NCBI RefSeq assembly: GCF_003075415.1
Contig: NZ_QDAH01000002.1
Coordinates: 62,001 to 126,000, forward strand
DNA length: 64,000 bases
Direction: 5' to 3'
DNA from: Microvirga sp. KLBC 81
GTDB lineage: Bacteria; Pseudomonadota; Alphaproteobacteria; Rhizobiales; Beijerinckiaceae
Each line of letters opens with the position of its first letter. The first letter of the stretch is position 1. The notes below the pieces were generated by a model. It was not told the origin of the DNA. It searched no databases and was given only the letters and a program-made list of their open reading frames with translations. Of the stretch, positions 18,286 through 26,699 are shown piece after piece. A program made the translations under genes and the position numbers.

Positions 18286-18908
18286 TGATGATGGTGCTTT
18301 GCAGAATAGCGCATGAGCCGCAGGATTGCTCCATAAGGTGCAATCGCAATGGCGGCCAGCGCGAGCTTCACGAGGTAGTCGGCGACGGCCAGGTTCACCC
18401 ACGGCAGAGCGATGCATTGATCCACGATGCCCGCTTGCGCCAGCACATCGGTGAGCGTGAGGCCAAGACCCGGAACCGCGCCGCAATAGAAGGCGAACGA
18501 GAAGAAGATCGCGGTGTCGAGGCCCGACGAAATCACGGACGACACGAAGGGCGGCATCCACCAAGCCTTGCCGCGCAGGCGCGCGAAGATCTGGATGTCG
18601 AGAAGCTGGGCCACGAGGAAGGCGGAACCCGAGGCAATCGCGATACGCGGCGTGGCGAAATAGACGGACAGCGCCACAGCCAGCACGAAGCCGGCATAGA
18701 CGACCCGGCGCGCTCCCCTGGGGCCGAAGCGCCGATTCGACAAGTCGGTGACCAGGAAGGCAAAGGGGTAGCTGAAGGCGCCCCAGGTCAAATAGTCGCC
18801 CAGGCCCAGGTAATGGAAGGGATACTGAACCAGAATATTGGACGAGAGGACCACAAGGGTCATCGCGGCAAGCGCAATGAGGAAGTCGCGGTGCTCGGTC
18901 CTGATCAT
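18276..18908 (-). CDS. yhhQ: Queuosine precursor transporter (YhhQ/VUT family)
   Basis: 210-aa inner-membrane protein with about six hydrophobic segments. The family motifs are FSYPFAFLVTDLSNRRFG (about residues 45-62), a segment ending QLLDIQIFARLRG (about 103) and SSVISSGLDTAIFFSFAF (about 122). YhhQ proteins import preQ0/preQ1 for queuosine modification of tRNA. Transcribed toward the Anbu cluster. The rpmB gene lies upstream on the same strand but is separated by a strong terminator, so yhhQ probably has its own promoter in the short gap. Confidence 0.92.
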   Translation of the reverse strand: MIRTEHRDFLIALAAMTLVVLSSNILVQYPFHYLGLGDYLTWGAFSYPFAFLVTDLSNRRFGPRGARRVVYAGFVLAVALSVYFATPRIAIASGSAFLVAQLLDIQIFARLRGKAWWMPPFVSSVISSGLDTAIFFSFAFYCGAVPGLGLTLTDVLAQAGIVDQCIALPWVNLAVADYLVKLALAAIAIAPYGAILRLMRYSAKHHHQTA

Positions 18909-18950
18909 GATCGGCCTTCCTGGAAAGCAGCTAAGCCCTTAGGGCAACGC

Positions 18951-18976
18951 AAAACGGGCGGCCGTGAGGCCGCCCG
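18951..18976 (-). terminator. Intrinsic terminator of rpmB
   Basis: Minus strand: perfect 9-bp stem CGGGCGGCC/GGCCGCCCG with a 4-nt loop, followed by GTTTTG. It begins 27 bp after the rpmB stop. Confidence 0.8.
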
Positions 18977-19002
18977 CAGCGTAGAGAACGTAAAGTCCGA
19001 GA

Positions 19003-19293
19003 TCAGCTCGCAGCGGCGAGCTTCTTCTCGATCTCGCGCTTCACGGCGAGGGCGGTGGTGGAGAGCTCGTCAGCCGAGGCCTTCGCAAGGAAGGCATCGA
19101 GGCCACCGCGATGCTCGACGGAGCGCAGAGCATGGGCGGACACGCGCAGGCGCACGGAGCGCTGCAGGGTCTCAGACTGGAGCGTGACGTTGCAGAGGTT
19201 CGGCAAGAACTTCCGCTTCGTCTTGCGGTTCGAGTGGCTCACCAGGTGGCCACTCAGCACGGCCTTGCCGGTCAGTTCGCAACGGCGCGACAT
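19003..19293 (-). CDS. rpmB: 50S ribosomal protein L28
   Basis: 96-aa ribosomal protein of the large subunit. The start [20 protein letters not shown] and the [12 protein letters not shown] segment (about residues 22-33) are diagnostic. A start at 19293 gives the normal alphaproteobacterial length; the in-frame extension to 19374 would add 27 residues absent from the family. Ends at a strong terminator, so it is probably a single-gene unit. Two Cys (about positions 5 and 34) are present, but not the CxxC pairs of the zinc-binding form. Confidence 0.96.
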   Translation of the reverse strand: MSRRCELTGKAVLSGHLVSHSNRKTKRKFLPNLCNVTLQSETLQRSVRLRVSAHALRSVEHRGGLDAFLAKASADELSTTALAVKREIEKKLAAAS

Positions 19294-19537
19294 GGGTTCA
19301 ATCCTATCGTCATAAGGGGTCGCGGCTTCGATTTCGCGGGTTTGCTTCAACGCAGATCCCACGCGGCCGGACACCAGAAGTCCTTGGAAGGTGCAGGGCT
19401 ATAGGCTGAAAAGAGGCCCCGCGTCAAGAATAGTGCGACAGCGCAACTCGTTTTTTTGCGCCGCCTTGGTCATGATTTATTCTGATTCCCATGCGATGCA
19501 ACAGAATAGACTAACGGGATAGCCCCAAGAAAACCCA

Positions 19538-20410
19538 ATGCGCTTCATCGCTTCAGCTTTGTTAACCTTTGGCTTGGCCGCCCTCGGCTCCCAGGCTCAG
19601 GCCCAGGCCGCCCAGATTCTCAAGGTGAACTATAATCTTTCCTTGGCAGGCCTGCCGTTGGGGAAGGCTGATCTGTCCTCCACCTTCAAAGGCCCGAAAT
19701 ATGAGATGCAGGGCAGCGTGAAGCTCTCCGGTCTCGTGAAGATGATCACGGGCGGCAAGGGCGCGGGCACGGCCTCTGGCACGATTGCCGGGTCCCAGCT
19801 TCAGCCCCAGGACTTTGCCGTCACCTCCAAATCCTCCGGCGAGCAGCGCACCGTGCGCATGGCGCTCGATGACGGCAACGTCGTCAAAGCCGAAATCGTG
19901 CCGCCCCTGGAGCCGAAGGAAGACCGGGTGCCGGTGAAGGAAACCGACAAGAAAGGGGTCATCGACCCCTTGAGCGCCCTCATCATGCCGGCCATGGCGT
20001 CAAAAAGCCTCACCGATCAGGCCAATTGCAATCGCACGATCCCCGTTTTCGATGGCACCGCGCGTCAGAACATCGTGCTCTCCTATGCCGGGACGAAGAA
20101 TGTCGAGGTGCCGGGTTATTCGGGCCCCGTCCTCGTCTGTAATGCCCGCTGGGTGCCGATCTCCGGCCATCGTCCGCAACGGAGTGCCATCAAGTTCATG
20201 CAGGAGAACAAGGATATGAACGTGTGGCTGGCACCCGTGGAAGGTGCGCGCGTGCTCTTCCCGATCAAGGTTGCCGTGCGCACCATGATCGGCATGGGTG
20301 AGCTCGAGGCGGCCAGCTGGTCGGTGGAGGGCGAGGCTAAGGCGACCGCGGCGGCGGCCAGGCCCAGGATCAAGGGGAGGGACCCCATCAAAGCCGGGGT
20401 CGGGCAATAA
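19538..20410 (+). CDS. DUF3108 exported protein
   Basis: 290 aa. Sec signal peptide (hydrophobic core LTFGLAALGS, cleavage near AQAQA about residue 24). The mature protein opens with a beta-rich segment, VNYNLSLAGLPLGKADLSS, typical of DUF3108, a periplasmic family whose fold suggests binding of a lipid or hydrophobic ligand. It ends with an Arg/Lys-rich tail. Divergent from rpmB; the 244-bp gap holds both promoters. It lies 189 bp before the helicase gene in the order usual for Hyphomicrobiales. Function unknown. Confidence 0.88.
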   Translation: MRFIASALLTFGLAALGSQAQAQAAQILKVNYNLSLAGLPLGKADLSSTFKGPKYEMQGSVKLSGLVKMITGGKGAGTASGTIAGSQLQPQDFAVTSKSSGEQRTVRMALDDGNVVKAEIVPPLEPKEDRVPVKETDKKGVIDPLSALIMPAMASKSLTDQANCNRTIPVFDGTARQNIVLSYAGTKNVEVPGYSGPVLVCNARWVPISGHRPQRSAIKFMQENKDMNVWLAPVEGARVLFPIKVAVRTMIGMGELEAASWSVEGEAKATAAAARPRIKGRDPIKAGVGQ

Positions 20411-20599
20411 GCCTTCAAAATCCTTGGAGAATTCTCAGGTTTCCGGTAGCGAAACCGGCCCGAGGTCCCATATAAGAGAGAGCCTGCTGCCGGACCTTTG
20501 GGCCAGGCCTGTTTGTGAGAGGCTGCCTGCATCGGTCGATGCGGGGGCGTCTCGTCCCTCTCACCCGGGATCAGATCCGACATTATCCGACACCCAGGC

Positions 20600-23500
20600 A
20601 TGGTTCGCCGTTCTCTCCCTCCGCAAGTGCGCGCGCGCGGCGTCACCGCCGTGCTCGGGCCCACCAATACCGGCAAGACCCACCTCGCCATCGAGCGCAT
20701 GCTCGGTCACGACAGCGGCATGATCGGCCTGCCGCTGCGCCTGCTCGCGCGCGAGGTCTATCAAAGGGTCGTCGAGAAGGCGGGGCCGCACAACGTCGCC
20801 CTCATCACGGGCGAGGAGAAGATCAAGCCGGACCGCCCGCGCTACTGGATCTCGACCGTCGAGGCCATGCCGCGCGATATCGACGCGTCGTTCGTGGCCA
20901 TCGACGAGATCCAGCTCGCCGCCGACCTCGATCGCGGCCATGTCTTCACCGATCGCCTCCTGAACCAGCGCGGGCGCGAGGAGACGCTGCTCATCGGCTC
21001 CATGACCATGCGCCCCCTCGTCGAGGCGCTGATTCCCGGCGTCCATGTGGTCACGCGGCCGCGCCTGTCGAAACTCACCTTCGCGGGCGAGAAGAAGGTC
21101 TCGCGCCTGCCGCGCCGCTCGGCCATCGTCGCCTTCTCGGCGGAGGAGGTCTATGGCATCGCCGAGCTCATCCGTCGCCAGAGCGGCGGTGCGGCTGTGG
21201 TTCTGGGGGCGCTCTCGCCCCGCACCCGCAACGCCCAGGTCGAGCTCTATCAGAACGGGGACGTGGATTATCTCATCGCCACGGACGCCATCGGCATGGG
21301 CCTCAACCTCGATGTGGACCATGTGGCCTTCGCCGCCGACAAGAAATTCGACGGTTTCCGCTTCCGCAAGCTCTACAATCCGGAACTCGCCCAGATCGCG
21401 GGCCGAGCGGGCCGCCATATGCGCGACGGCACCTTCGGCTCTACGGGCCGCTGCCCGCCTTTCGATGCAGAGACGGTGGAGGCGCTGGAGAACCACACCT
21501 TCGATCCCGTGCGCATCCTGCAATGGCGCAACCCGGATCTCGATTTCTCGTCCCTTGGGCGTCTGCGCGATTCCCTGGGCCAGCAGCCCCGGGAACATGG
21601 CCTCGTGCGCGCTCCCATGGGCGAGGATGTGGCGGCGCTGGAACTCCTGGCCCGGGATGACGATATCCAGGCCTTCGCCCGCACGAAATATGCGGTCGAA
21701 CGGCTCTGGCAGATCTGCCAGGTGCCGGATTATCGGAAAGTTTCGCCTCAAACTCACGCGGACCTTGTCGGCCAGCTCTATCGCTTCCTCATGAAGGAGG
21801 GGGCCGTTCCGGCGGACTGGTTCGCCCGCCATCTCTCGGCTTCGGACCGGACGGATGGCGATATCGACACCCTCTCCAACCGCATCGCCCAGGTACGGAC
21901 TTGGTCTTTTGTCGCAAACCGTCCTGACTGGTTGAAGGACCCGGAGCATTGGCAGGGTGTTGCGCGTCAGGTAGAGGACAAGCTATCGGATGCGCTTCAT
22001 GAACGTCTCGCCCAAAGATTCATTGACCGGCGGACGAGCGTTCTCATGCGGCGCTTGAGAGAGAACACAATGCTCGAAGCGGAAATTACGACCACCGGCG
22101 ACGTCACCGTCGAGGGGCAACATATCGGCCACCTGCACGGCTTCCATTTCGTGCCTGATCCCCAGGCCGACACCACGGAGGCCAAGACGCTGCGCAATGC
22201 CGCCAGCAAGGCCTTGGCCGGCGAGATCGAGGCGCGGGCCGACCGGTTCGCCGAAACTCCCGATACCACGCTGGTGCTGTCCAATGACGGCACGATCCGC
22301 TGGATGGGCGATCCCGTGGCCAAGCTGGAGCCCGGCGACAAGCTCTTCGAGCCGCGCGTGCGCATTCTCTCGGACGAGCACCTCACCGGACCTGCCCGCG
22401 ACAAGGTGGACAACCGCCTGCGCGCCTGGCTCAAGGCCTATGTGGTGCGCCTGCTCGGCCCGGTGATGGATCTCGAGACCAATGCCGAGCTGACGGGCCT
22501 TGCCCGCGGCATCGCCTTCCAGATCGGCGAGGCTCTCGGCGTCCTCGAGCGCGCCAAGGTTCTCAACGAGGTGCGCAGCCTCGACCAGGATGCCCGCGCG
22601 GCGCTCCGCAAGGCGGGCGTGCGCTTCGGCGCCTATCACCTTTATCTGCCGGCCCTTCTGAAACCCGCTCCGCGCGTGCTCGCGACGCAGCTCTGGGCCC
22701 TCCAGAACGGCGGCCTCGACCAGAAGGGCATCGACGAGATCGCCCATCTCGCCCAGTCCGGCCGTACCTCGATCCCGGTCGATCCGGAGATCGCCCACGG
22801 GCTTTATCGCGCTGCCGGCTTCCGCGTCTGCGGCGGCCGCGCCGTGCGCGTCGACATCCTGGAGCGCTTGGCCGATCTGATCCGTCCGGCGATCTCATAC
22901 CGCCCCGGGATCACCCCCGGCGAGCCGCCGGCCGGTGCCGCCGACGGAGAGGGCTTCGTGCCGACTGTGGCCATGACGTCGCTTGTCGGCTGCGCCGGCG
23001 AGGATTTCGCCACCATCCTGAAGTCGCTCGGCTACGTGATGGAGCGCCGTCCCGGCCCCGCCATCACCGTTCCGCTGACGGCAGCGCCGCAGGCTGCCGA
23101 GGGCGAGCAGGCCGCTGCCGAGGCTCCGACTGAGGCTCAAGCTGTTGCCGAAGAGACCGGCGCGGTGGCCGTGGAGGCACCCGAGGCTTCCGTCACGGCC
23201 GAGGCTGTCGAGGCCAGCGCCGCCGAGGCCGTGGCTTCGCCCGAAGGCAAGGCCATGGCTCCGGCTGAAGGTCCTGCTGAAGGCGCTGCCGAAGCTCCTG
23301 CTCAGACCCCTGCCGAGCCCGAGACGATCGAAGTCTGGCGTCAGCACCGCCGCCATCACGAAGGCGGTCACGCCCGCCAGGGACGCGAGGCTCGAGGCCC
23401 CCGTCATGAGCGCGGCGAGCGTCCCGAGCGCGGCGACCGGCGTCCCCGGCACGGCGATGGCCAGGGCGAGCGCCCTCGCCGCGAGGCCCAAGGGGAGGGC

Positions 23501-23686
23501 GGCCGTCCACAGAACCGTCCGCCGCGCGGACCTCGCCCGGACGATCGTCGCGGCCCGCGTCCCGACAAGCGCACCGATAACCGCCGTGAGGGCGGGCAGG
23601 AGCGCCGCGAGAAGCAGCCGGACCCGAACTCGCCCTTCGCCAAGCTCATGGCCCTCAAGGCCCAGCTCGAAGACGGAAAGAAGTGA
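20600..23686 (+). CDS. Suv3-like ATP-dependent helicase with a low-complexity tail
   Basis: 1028 aa. The N-terminal helicase core (about 1-400) is of the Suv3 type: Walker A GPTNTGKTHL near residue 17, DEIQLAADLDRG near residue 111, IATDAIGMGLNLDVDH near residue 226 and the motif VI QIAGRAGRH near residue 264. Suv3 unwinds RNA or DNA/RNA duplexes with 3'-5' polarity and works with exoribonucleases. From about residue 830 a Glu/Ala/Pro-rich stretch is followed by an Arg/Gly/His/Pro-rich tail (about 915-1010) and a short conserved end, FAKLMALKAQLE. The tail probably binds RNA. The S4-domain gene follows 8 bp later. Confidence 0.93.
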   Translation: MVRRSLPPQVRARGVTAVLGPTNTGKTHLAIERMLGHDSGMIGLPLRLLAREVYQRVVEKAGPHNVALITGEEKIKPDRPRYWISTVEAMPRDIDASFVAIDEIQLAADLDRGHVFTDRLLNQRGREETLLIGSMTMRPLVEALIPGVHVVTRPRLSKLTFAGEKKVSRLPRRSAIVAFSAEEVYGIAELIRRQSGGAAVVLGALSPRTRNAQVELYQNGDVDYLIATDAIGMGLNLDVDHVAFAADKKFDGFRFRKLYNPELAQIAGRAGRHMRDGTFGSTGRCPPFDAETVEALENHTFDPVRILQWRNPDLDFSSLGRLRDSLGQQPREHGLVRAPMGEDVAALELLARDDDIQAFARTKYAVERLWQICQVPDYRKVSPQTHADLVGQLYRFLMKEGAVPADWFARHLSASDRTDGDIDTLSNRIAQVRTWSFVANRPDWLKDPEHWQGVARQVEDKLSDALHERLAQRFIDRRTSVLMRRLRENTMLEAEITTTGDVTVEGQHIGHLHGFHFVPDPQADTTEAKTLRNAASKALAGEIEARADRFAETPDTTLVLSNDGTIRWMGDPVAKLEPGDKLFEPRVRILSDEHLTGPARDKVDNRLRAWLKAYVVRLLGPVMDLETNAELTGLARGIAFQIGEALGVLERAKVLNEVRSLDQDARAALRKAGVRFGAYHLYLPALLKPAPRVLATQLWALQNGGLDQKGIDEIAHLAQSGRTSIPVDPEIAHGLYRAAGFRVCGGRAVRVDILERLADLIRPAISYRPGITPGEPPAGAADGEGFVPTVAMTSLVGCAGEDFATILKSLGYVMERRPGPAITVPLTAAPQAAEGEQAAAEAPTEAQAVAEETGAVAVEAPEASVTAEAVEASAAEAVASPEGKAMAPAEGPAEGAAEAPAQTPAEPETIEVWRQHRRHHEGGHARQGREARGPRHERGERPERGDRRPRHGDGQGERPRREAQGEGGRPQNRPPRGPRPDDRRGPRPDKRTDNRREGGQERREKQPDPNSPFAKLMALKAQLEDGKK

Positions 23687-23694
23687 GGCCGTGA

Positions 23695-23997
23695 ATGCGT
23701 GAGGACCGGCAGCGACTCGACAAGTGGCTCTGGTTCGCACGCTTTGCCAAAACCCGGACATTGGCCGCCAAGCTCGTCACGAGCGGGTTCGTCCGGGTCA
23801 ACGGCCAGCGCACGGACAATGCCGCCAAGGCGGTGGCTGTCGGTGACGTGGTGACCATCGCCCTGGCCCGCACAACCCTGGTGGTGCGGGTGGAGGGCCT
23901 CGGCGAGCGCCGAGGTCCTGCACCGGAAGCAAGGCAGCTCTACGCCGATCTCAACGGAGACAACGCGACGCTTGTCAGCGGCGGCGACAAGGGCTAG
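23695..23997 (+). CDS. S4-domain RNA-binding protein (Hsp15-like)
   Basis: 100 aa with an S4 domain over residues 3-70: [17 protein letters not shown] and [11 protein letters not shown], the usual helix-turn and beta-hairpin for RNA binding. Hsp15 (HslR) homologues recognise stalled 50S subunits carrying nascent peptidyl-tRNA. The start is 8 bp after the helicase stop, so the two RNA proteins are probably co-expressed. The 50-bp space to fdxA has no terminator. Confidence 0.92.
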   Translation: MREDRQRLDKWLWFARFAKTRTLAAKLVTSGFVRVNGQRTDNAAKAVAVGDVVTIALARTTLVVRVEGLGERRGPAPEARQLYADLNGDNATLVSGGDKG

Positions 23998-24047
23998 AGC
24001 GGCGGCAGTATCGCGCTTTTTTGGAACAGACCCCCGAAGGACCGTTC

Positions 24048-24386
24048 ATGACCTACGTCGTCACTGAAAATTGCATCAAGTGCAAATACATGGACTGCGT
24101 CGAGGTGTGTCCGGTGGACTGTTTCTACGAGGGCGAGAACATGCTCGTCATCCACCCGGACGAGTGCATCGATTGCGGCGTCTGCGAGCCGGAATGCCCG
24201 GCCGAGGCCATCAAGCCCGATGCTGAGCCTGGTCTCGAGCAATGGCTGAAACTCAACGCCGATATGGCCAAGAGCTGGCCCAACATCACGCAGAAGAAGG
24301 ACCCCCCGGCGGACGCCAAGGAATTCGATGGTGTCGCGGGCAAGTTCGAGAAGTATTTCACGCCCAGCCCCGGCGAGGGCGACTAG
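24048..24386 (+). CDS. fdxA: 7Fe-8S ferredoxin FdxA
   Basis: 112-aa cytoplasmic electron carrier with one 3Fe-4S and one 4Fe-4S cluster. The Cys ligands sit in [17 protein letters not shown] (residues 9-25) and [12 protein letters not shown] (about residues 40-51). A C-terminal half of 50 residues without Cys is normal for FdxA. Start 24048 gives the family's [12 protein letters not shown]; an in-frame ATG at 24021 would add nine unrelated residues. Common between the S4 protein and CarD genes in Hyphomicrobiales. Confidence 0.96.
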   Translation: MTYVVTENCIKCKYMDCVEVCPVDCFYEGENMLVIHPDECIDCGVCEPECPAEAIKPDAEPGLEQWLKLNADMAKSWPNITQKKDPPADAKEFDGVAGKFEKYFTPSPGEGD

Positions 24387-24854
24387 GCAGATCGGCCCCC
24401 AAAAGTGGAGGCCGCTTTCAGGGTCGAGCCGGTGCTCATTGCGACAGCGGAGCGGCAGGCGTGGAAGCCCGAAGCCGCTCTTCCTTACGGCGCCTCAAAC
24501 TCGGCCATAAACCGGGCTTCCTTACGCTACGCTTTGAAATATTTTTGCTTTTTCGGCCAGACTATGGTAGCGTCTGTGAATGCCGTCGCTTGCGCTCAAG
24601 CCGTGCACCGTCCCCGCAGGTCGTCGGTTCACACACTGAAGCAATGATGCACGAAACCCGGCTTAAGGGAGTTCAGCCTGCCTTGGGTCCGGGGAAGAGC
24701 GTTTTCTAGCTGCTGGCTTACATCAGGGAGTCGAGCGGAATAGTCAAGTTCCGTAACCACTCATCTCATTCCTGTTCCCCTGGGTCCCTGCTCAGTGGAA
24801 CCATCGCTCCCGAGCCTGAACCGGCAAGGGACCATGCAAGGAGGCCTCTCTCGC
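24387..24854. other. Intergenic region between fdxA and carD
   Basis: 468 bp. No protein-like frame with a ribosome site, no tRNA, and no strong hairpin after fdxA. The carD promoter should lie in the right part, which is less GC-rich (about 24700-24790). A small RNA cannot be ruled out. Confidence 0.45.
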
Positions 24855-25445
24855 ATGACAACCGCTAAGAAGTCCGCCCAGCGCCTGGGTTTCAAATCCG
24901 GCGAAGCCATTGTTTACCCTGCTCACGGCGTCGGCCGCATCACGGCCATCGAAGAGCAGGAAATCGCCGGCTTCAAGCTGGAGCTGTACGTGGTCTCCTT
25001 CGACAAGGACAAGATGGTCCTGCGAGTTCCGACCGGGAAAGCTGCCAGCGTCGGTATGCGCAAGCTCGCCGAACCGGCCCTGGTTCAAAAGGCTCTGGAC
25101 GTTCTGACGGGTCGTGCCCGCGTGAAGCGCACCATGTGGTCGCGCCGCGCTCAGGAATACGAAGCGAAGATCAATTCCGGCGACCTGATCGCCGTTACGG
25201 AAGTCGTGCGCGATCTGTATCGCTCTGAGGCCCAGCCCGAGCAGTCCTACAGCGAGCGTCAGCTCTATGAATCGGCTCTCGACCGCGTCGTGCGCGAGAT
25301 CGCTGTTGTGAACAAGATCACGGACACGGAAGCGCTCAAGCTCATCGAGCAGAGCCTCGCCAAGTCCCCGCGCCGCGCCAAGGGCGCCGAAGCCGATGCC
25401 GATGTCGACGCGGATGGCGACGATATGCAGGAAGAAGCTGCCTAA
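24855..25445 (+). CDS. carD: CarD-family transcription regulator
   Basis: 196-aa RNA-polymerase-binding protein that stabilises open promoter complexes, notably at rRNA and stress promoters. The N-terminal RNAP-interacting Tudor-like domain starts FKSGEAIVYPAHGVGRI (about residue 12), and the DNA-binding helical domain follows, with VKRTMWSRRAQEYEAKI near residue 89. The tail is acidic (Asp/Ala repeats). Start 24855 is chosen for AAGGAGG at 24838-24844; ATG at 24834 also fits the frame. Ends with a strong intrinsic terminator, so it is a single-gene unit. Confidence 0.95.
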   Translation: MTTAKKSAQRLGFKSGEAIVYPAHGVGRITAIEEQEIAGFKLELYVVSFDKDKMVLRVPTGKAASVGMRKLAEPALVQKALDVLTGRARVKRTMWSRRAQEYEAKINSGDLIAVTEVVRDLYRSEAQPEQSYSERQLYESALDRVVREIAVVNKITDTEALKLIEQSLAKSPRRAKGAEADADVDADGDDMQEEAA

Positions 25446-25475
25446 AAAGCAGCAGGGTTTCGACCGAACCTTTCA

Positions 25476-25503
25476 AAAGCCTGGCCTCGCGCCAGGCTTT
25501 TTA
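25476..25503 (+). terminator. Intrinsic terminator of carD
   Basis: Perfect 10-bp stem AAAGCCTGGC/GCCAGGCTTT with a 5-nt loop, running into TTTTTATTTG. It lies 30 bp after the carD stop. Confidence 0.92.
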
Positions 25504-25615
25504 TTTGCGAAGACGCCTTGTTTTCAGGACTTTGGAATCTATTTCGCAAAACTTGGCTATTCGGCGTGAACTTTTTCCCGCCTCGCTCGTTGTGTCTCTG
25601 CCAAGGGAGGACACA

Positions 25616-26488
25616 ATGGGAGAAATCTCAGGCGTTCGTCGTCGTTTCGTTCGCGCAGCCATGAATGCGCCTTTTCTCGAAAGAGAAGAGGAGCATGAAC
25701 TGGCCGTGCGCTGGAAGGAACATGGCGACGAGACGGCTCTTCACCAATTGACGGCTGCGCATATGCGCCTCGTGATCGCGCTGGCGGCCCGTTTTCGTCA
25801 TTATGGCCTGCCGATGGCGGATCTCGTTCAGGAAGGACATGTGGGTCTTCTCGAAGCCGCTGCCCGGTTCGAACCGGAGCGGGAAGTCCGTTTCTCCACC
25901 TACGCAACCTGGTGGATCCGTGCCTCCGTGCAGGATTACATCCTTCGTAACTGGTCAATTGTCCGTGGCGGAACAAGTTCCGCTCAGAAGGCTCTTTTCT
26001 TCAACCTCCGCCGTCTGCGCGCTCGCCTGACGCGCGGTGGCGAGGAGCGCATCTCCGCCGACGTGCACGAGAAGATCGCCGAGGCGATCGGTGTGTCCAA
26101 GGCGGATGTCGCCCTCATGGATGCCCGCCTTTCGGCTCCCGACACATCCCTCAACGCCCCGGTGCTCGATGCGGACCCGTCCAACTCCGCAGAGCGCGTG
26201 GAGTTTCTCGTCGATACGAGCCCGCTGCCAGACGAGAGCGTGAGCGATGTGATCGACACCGAGCGTCGCGTGCGCTGGCTCAAGCAGGCGCTCGAGGTTC
26301 TCAACGAGCGTGAGCTGCGCATCCTCCAAGCGCGCCGTCTTGACGACGAGCAGGTGACCCTTGAATTCCTTGGTGATCGTCTGGGAATCTCGAAGGAGCG
26401 TGTCCGCCAGATCGAGAACCGCGCCCTGGAAAAGCTCAAGCGCGCCCTGATAGACAAGTATCCTCAGGCCTCGGGTGCTTTCGTCTAA
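25616..26488 (+). CDS. rpoH: RNA polymerase sigma-32 (RpoH, RpoH2-like)
   Basis: 290-aa heat-shock/stress sigma factor. Region 2 has LRLVIALAARFRHYGLPMADLVQEGHVGLLEAA-type core and the -10 recognition segment FSTYATWWIRASVQDYIL (about residue 92). The RpoH box QKALFFNLRRLR (about residue 125) is intact and separates it from housekeeping sigma. Region 4 ends with the helix-turn-helix LGISKERVRQIENRALEKL. Start 25616 follows AAGGGAGG; the upstream extension to 25505 is rejected. The GLPMADLVQEG form resembles the second rhizobial sigma-32 (RpoH2), an inference. Any antisigma or translational control is not visible. Confidence 0.95.
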   Translation: MGEISGVRRRFVRAAMNAPFLEREEEHELAVRWKEHGDETALHQLTAAHMRLVIALAARFRHYGLPMADLVQEGHVGLLEAAARFEPEREVRFSTYATWWIRASVQDYILRNWSIVRGGTSSAQKALFFNLRRLRARLTRGGEERISADVHEKIAEAIGVSKADVALMDARLSAPDTSLNAPVLDADPSNSAERVEFLVDTSPLPDESVSDVIDTERRVRWLKQALEVLNERELRILQARRLDDEQVTLEFLGDRLGISKERVRQIENRALEKLKRALIDKYPQASGAFV

Positions 26489-26515
26489 GGATTGTCGAGA
26501 CCCTTGGAAAGACAT

Positions 26516-26551
26516 CAGGCGAGCCGGACACCGGCTCGCCTGAGTGCTTTT
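26516..26551 (+). terminator. Intrinsic terminator of rpoH
   Basis: Perfect 12-bp stem CAGGCGAGCCGG/CCGGCTCGCCTG, 3-nt loop, followed by AGTGCTTTT. Confidence 0.85.
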
Positions 26552-26578
26552 GATGCGCTGTGCCGACCATCGAAACAC

Positions 26579-26690
26579 CACCCCCCATCCCATTCTGAGG
26601 AGCAGACGAAGTCTGCGTCTCGAGGAGGATCCGGTGCTCTCTGAAGACGCCCTTCGAGACGCTACGCTCCTCAGAGTGAGGCTATGAAAA
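26579..26690. repeat. Interspersed palindromic repeat, second type
   Basis: Outer arms CATTCTGAGGAGC near 26590 and GCTCCTCAGAGTG near 26668 are near inverted copies, and GTCTCGA/TCGAGAC form an inner pair; AGACGAAGTCT is a small hairpin. The sequence differs from the elements at 8813 and 11033. The type (CTGAGGAGC...CGTCTCGA...CTTCGAGACGC...CTCCTCAG) is familiar from many Hyphomicrobiales genomes. Confidence 0.7.
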
Positions 26691-26699
26691 AGATGGCCG

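Noticed and set aside
20561-21949. A 462-codon minus-strand frame opposite the helicase
   Set aside because: Opposite a well-defined helicase core; composition is of the reverse-complement type (Arg/His/Asp/Leu-rich) and no signals support it.
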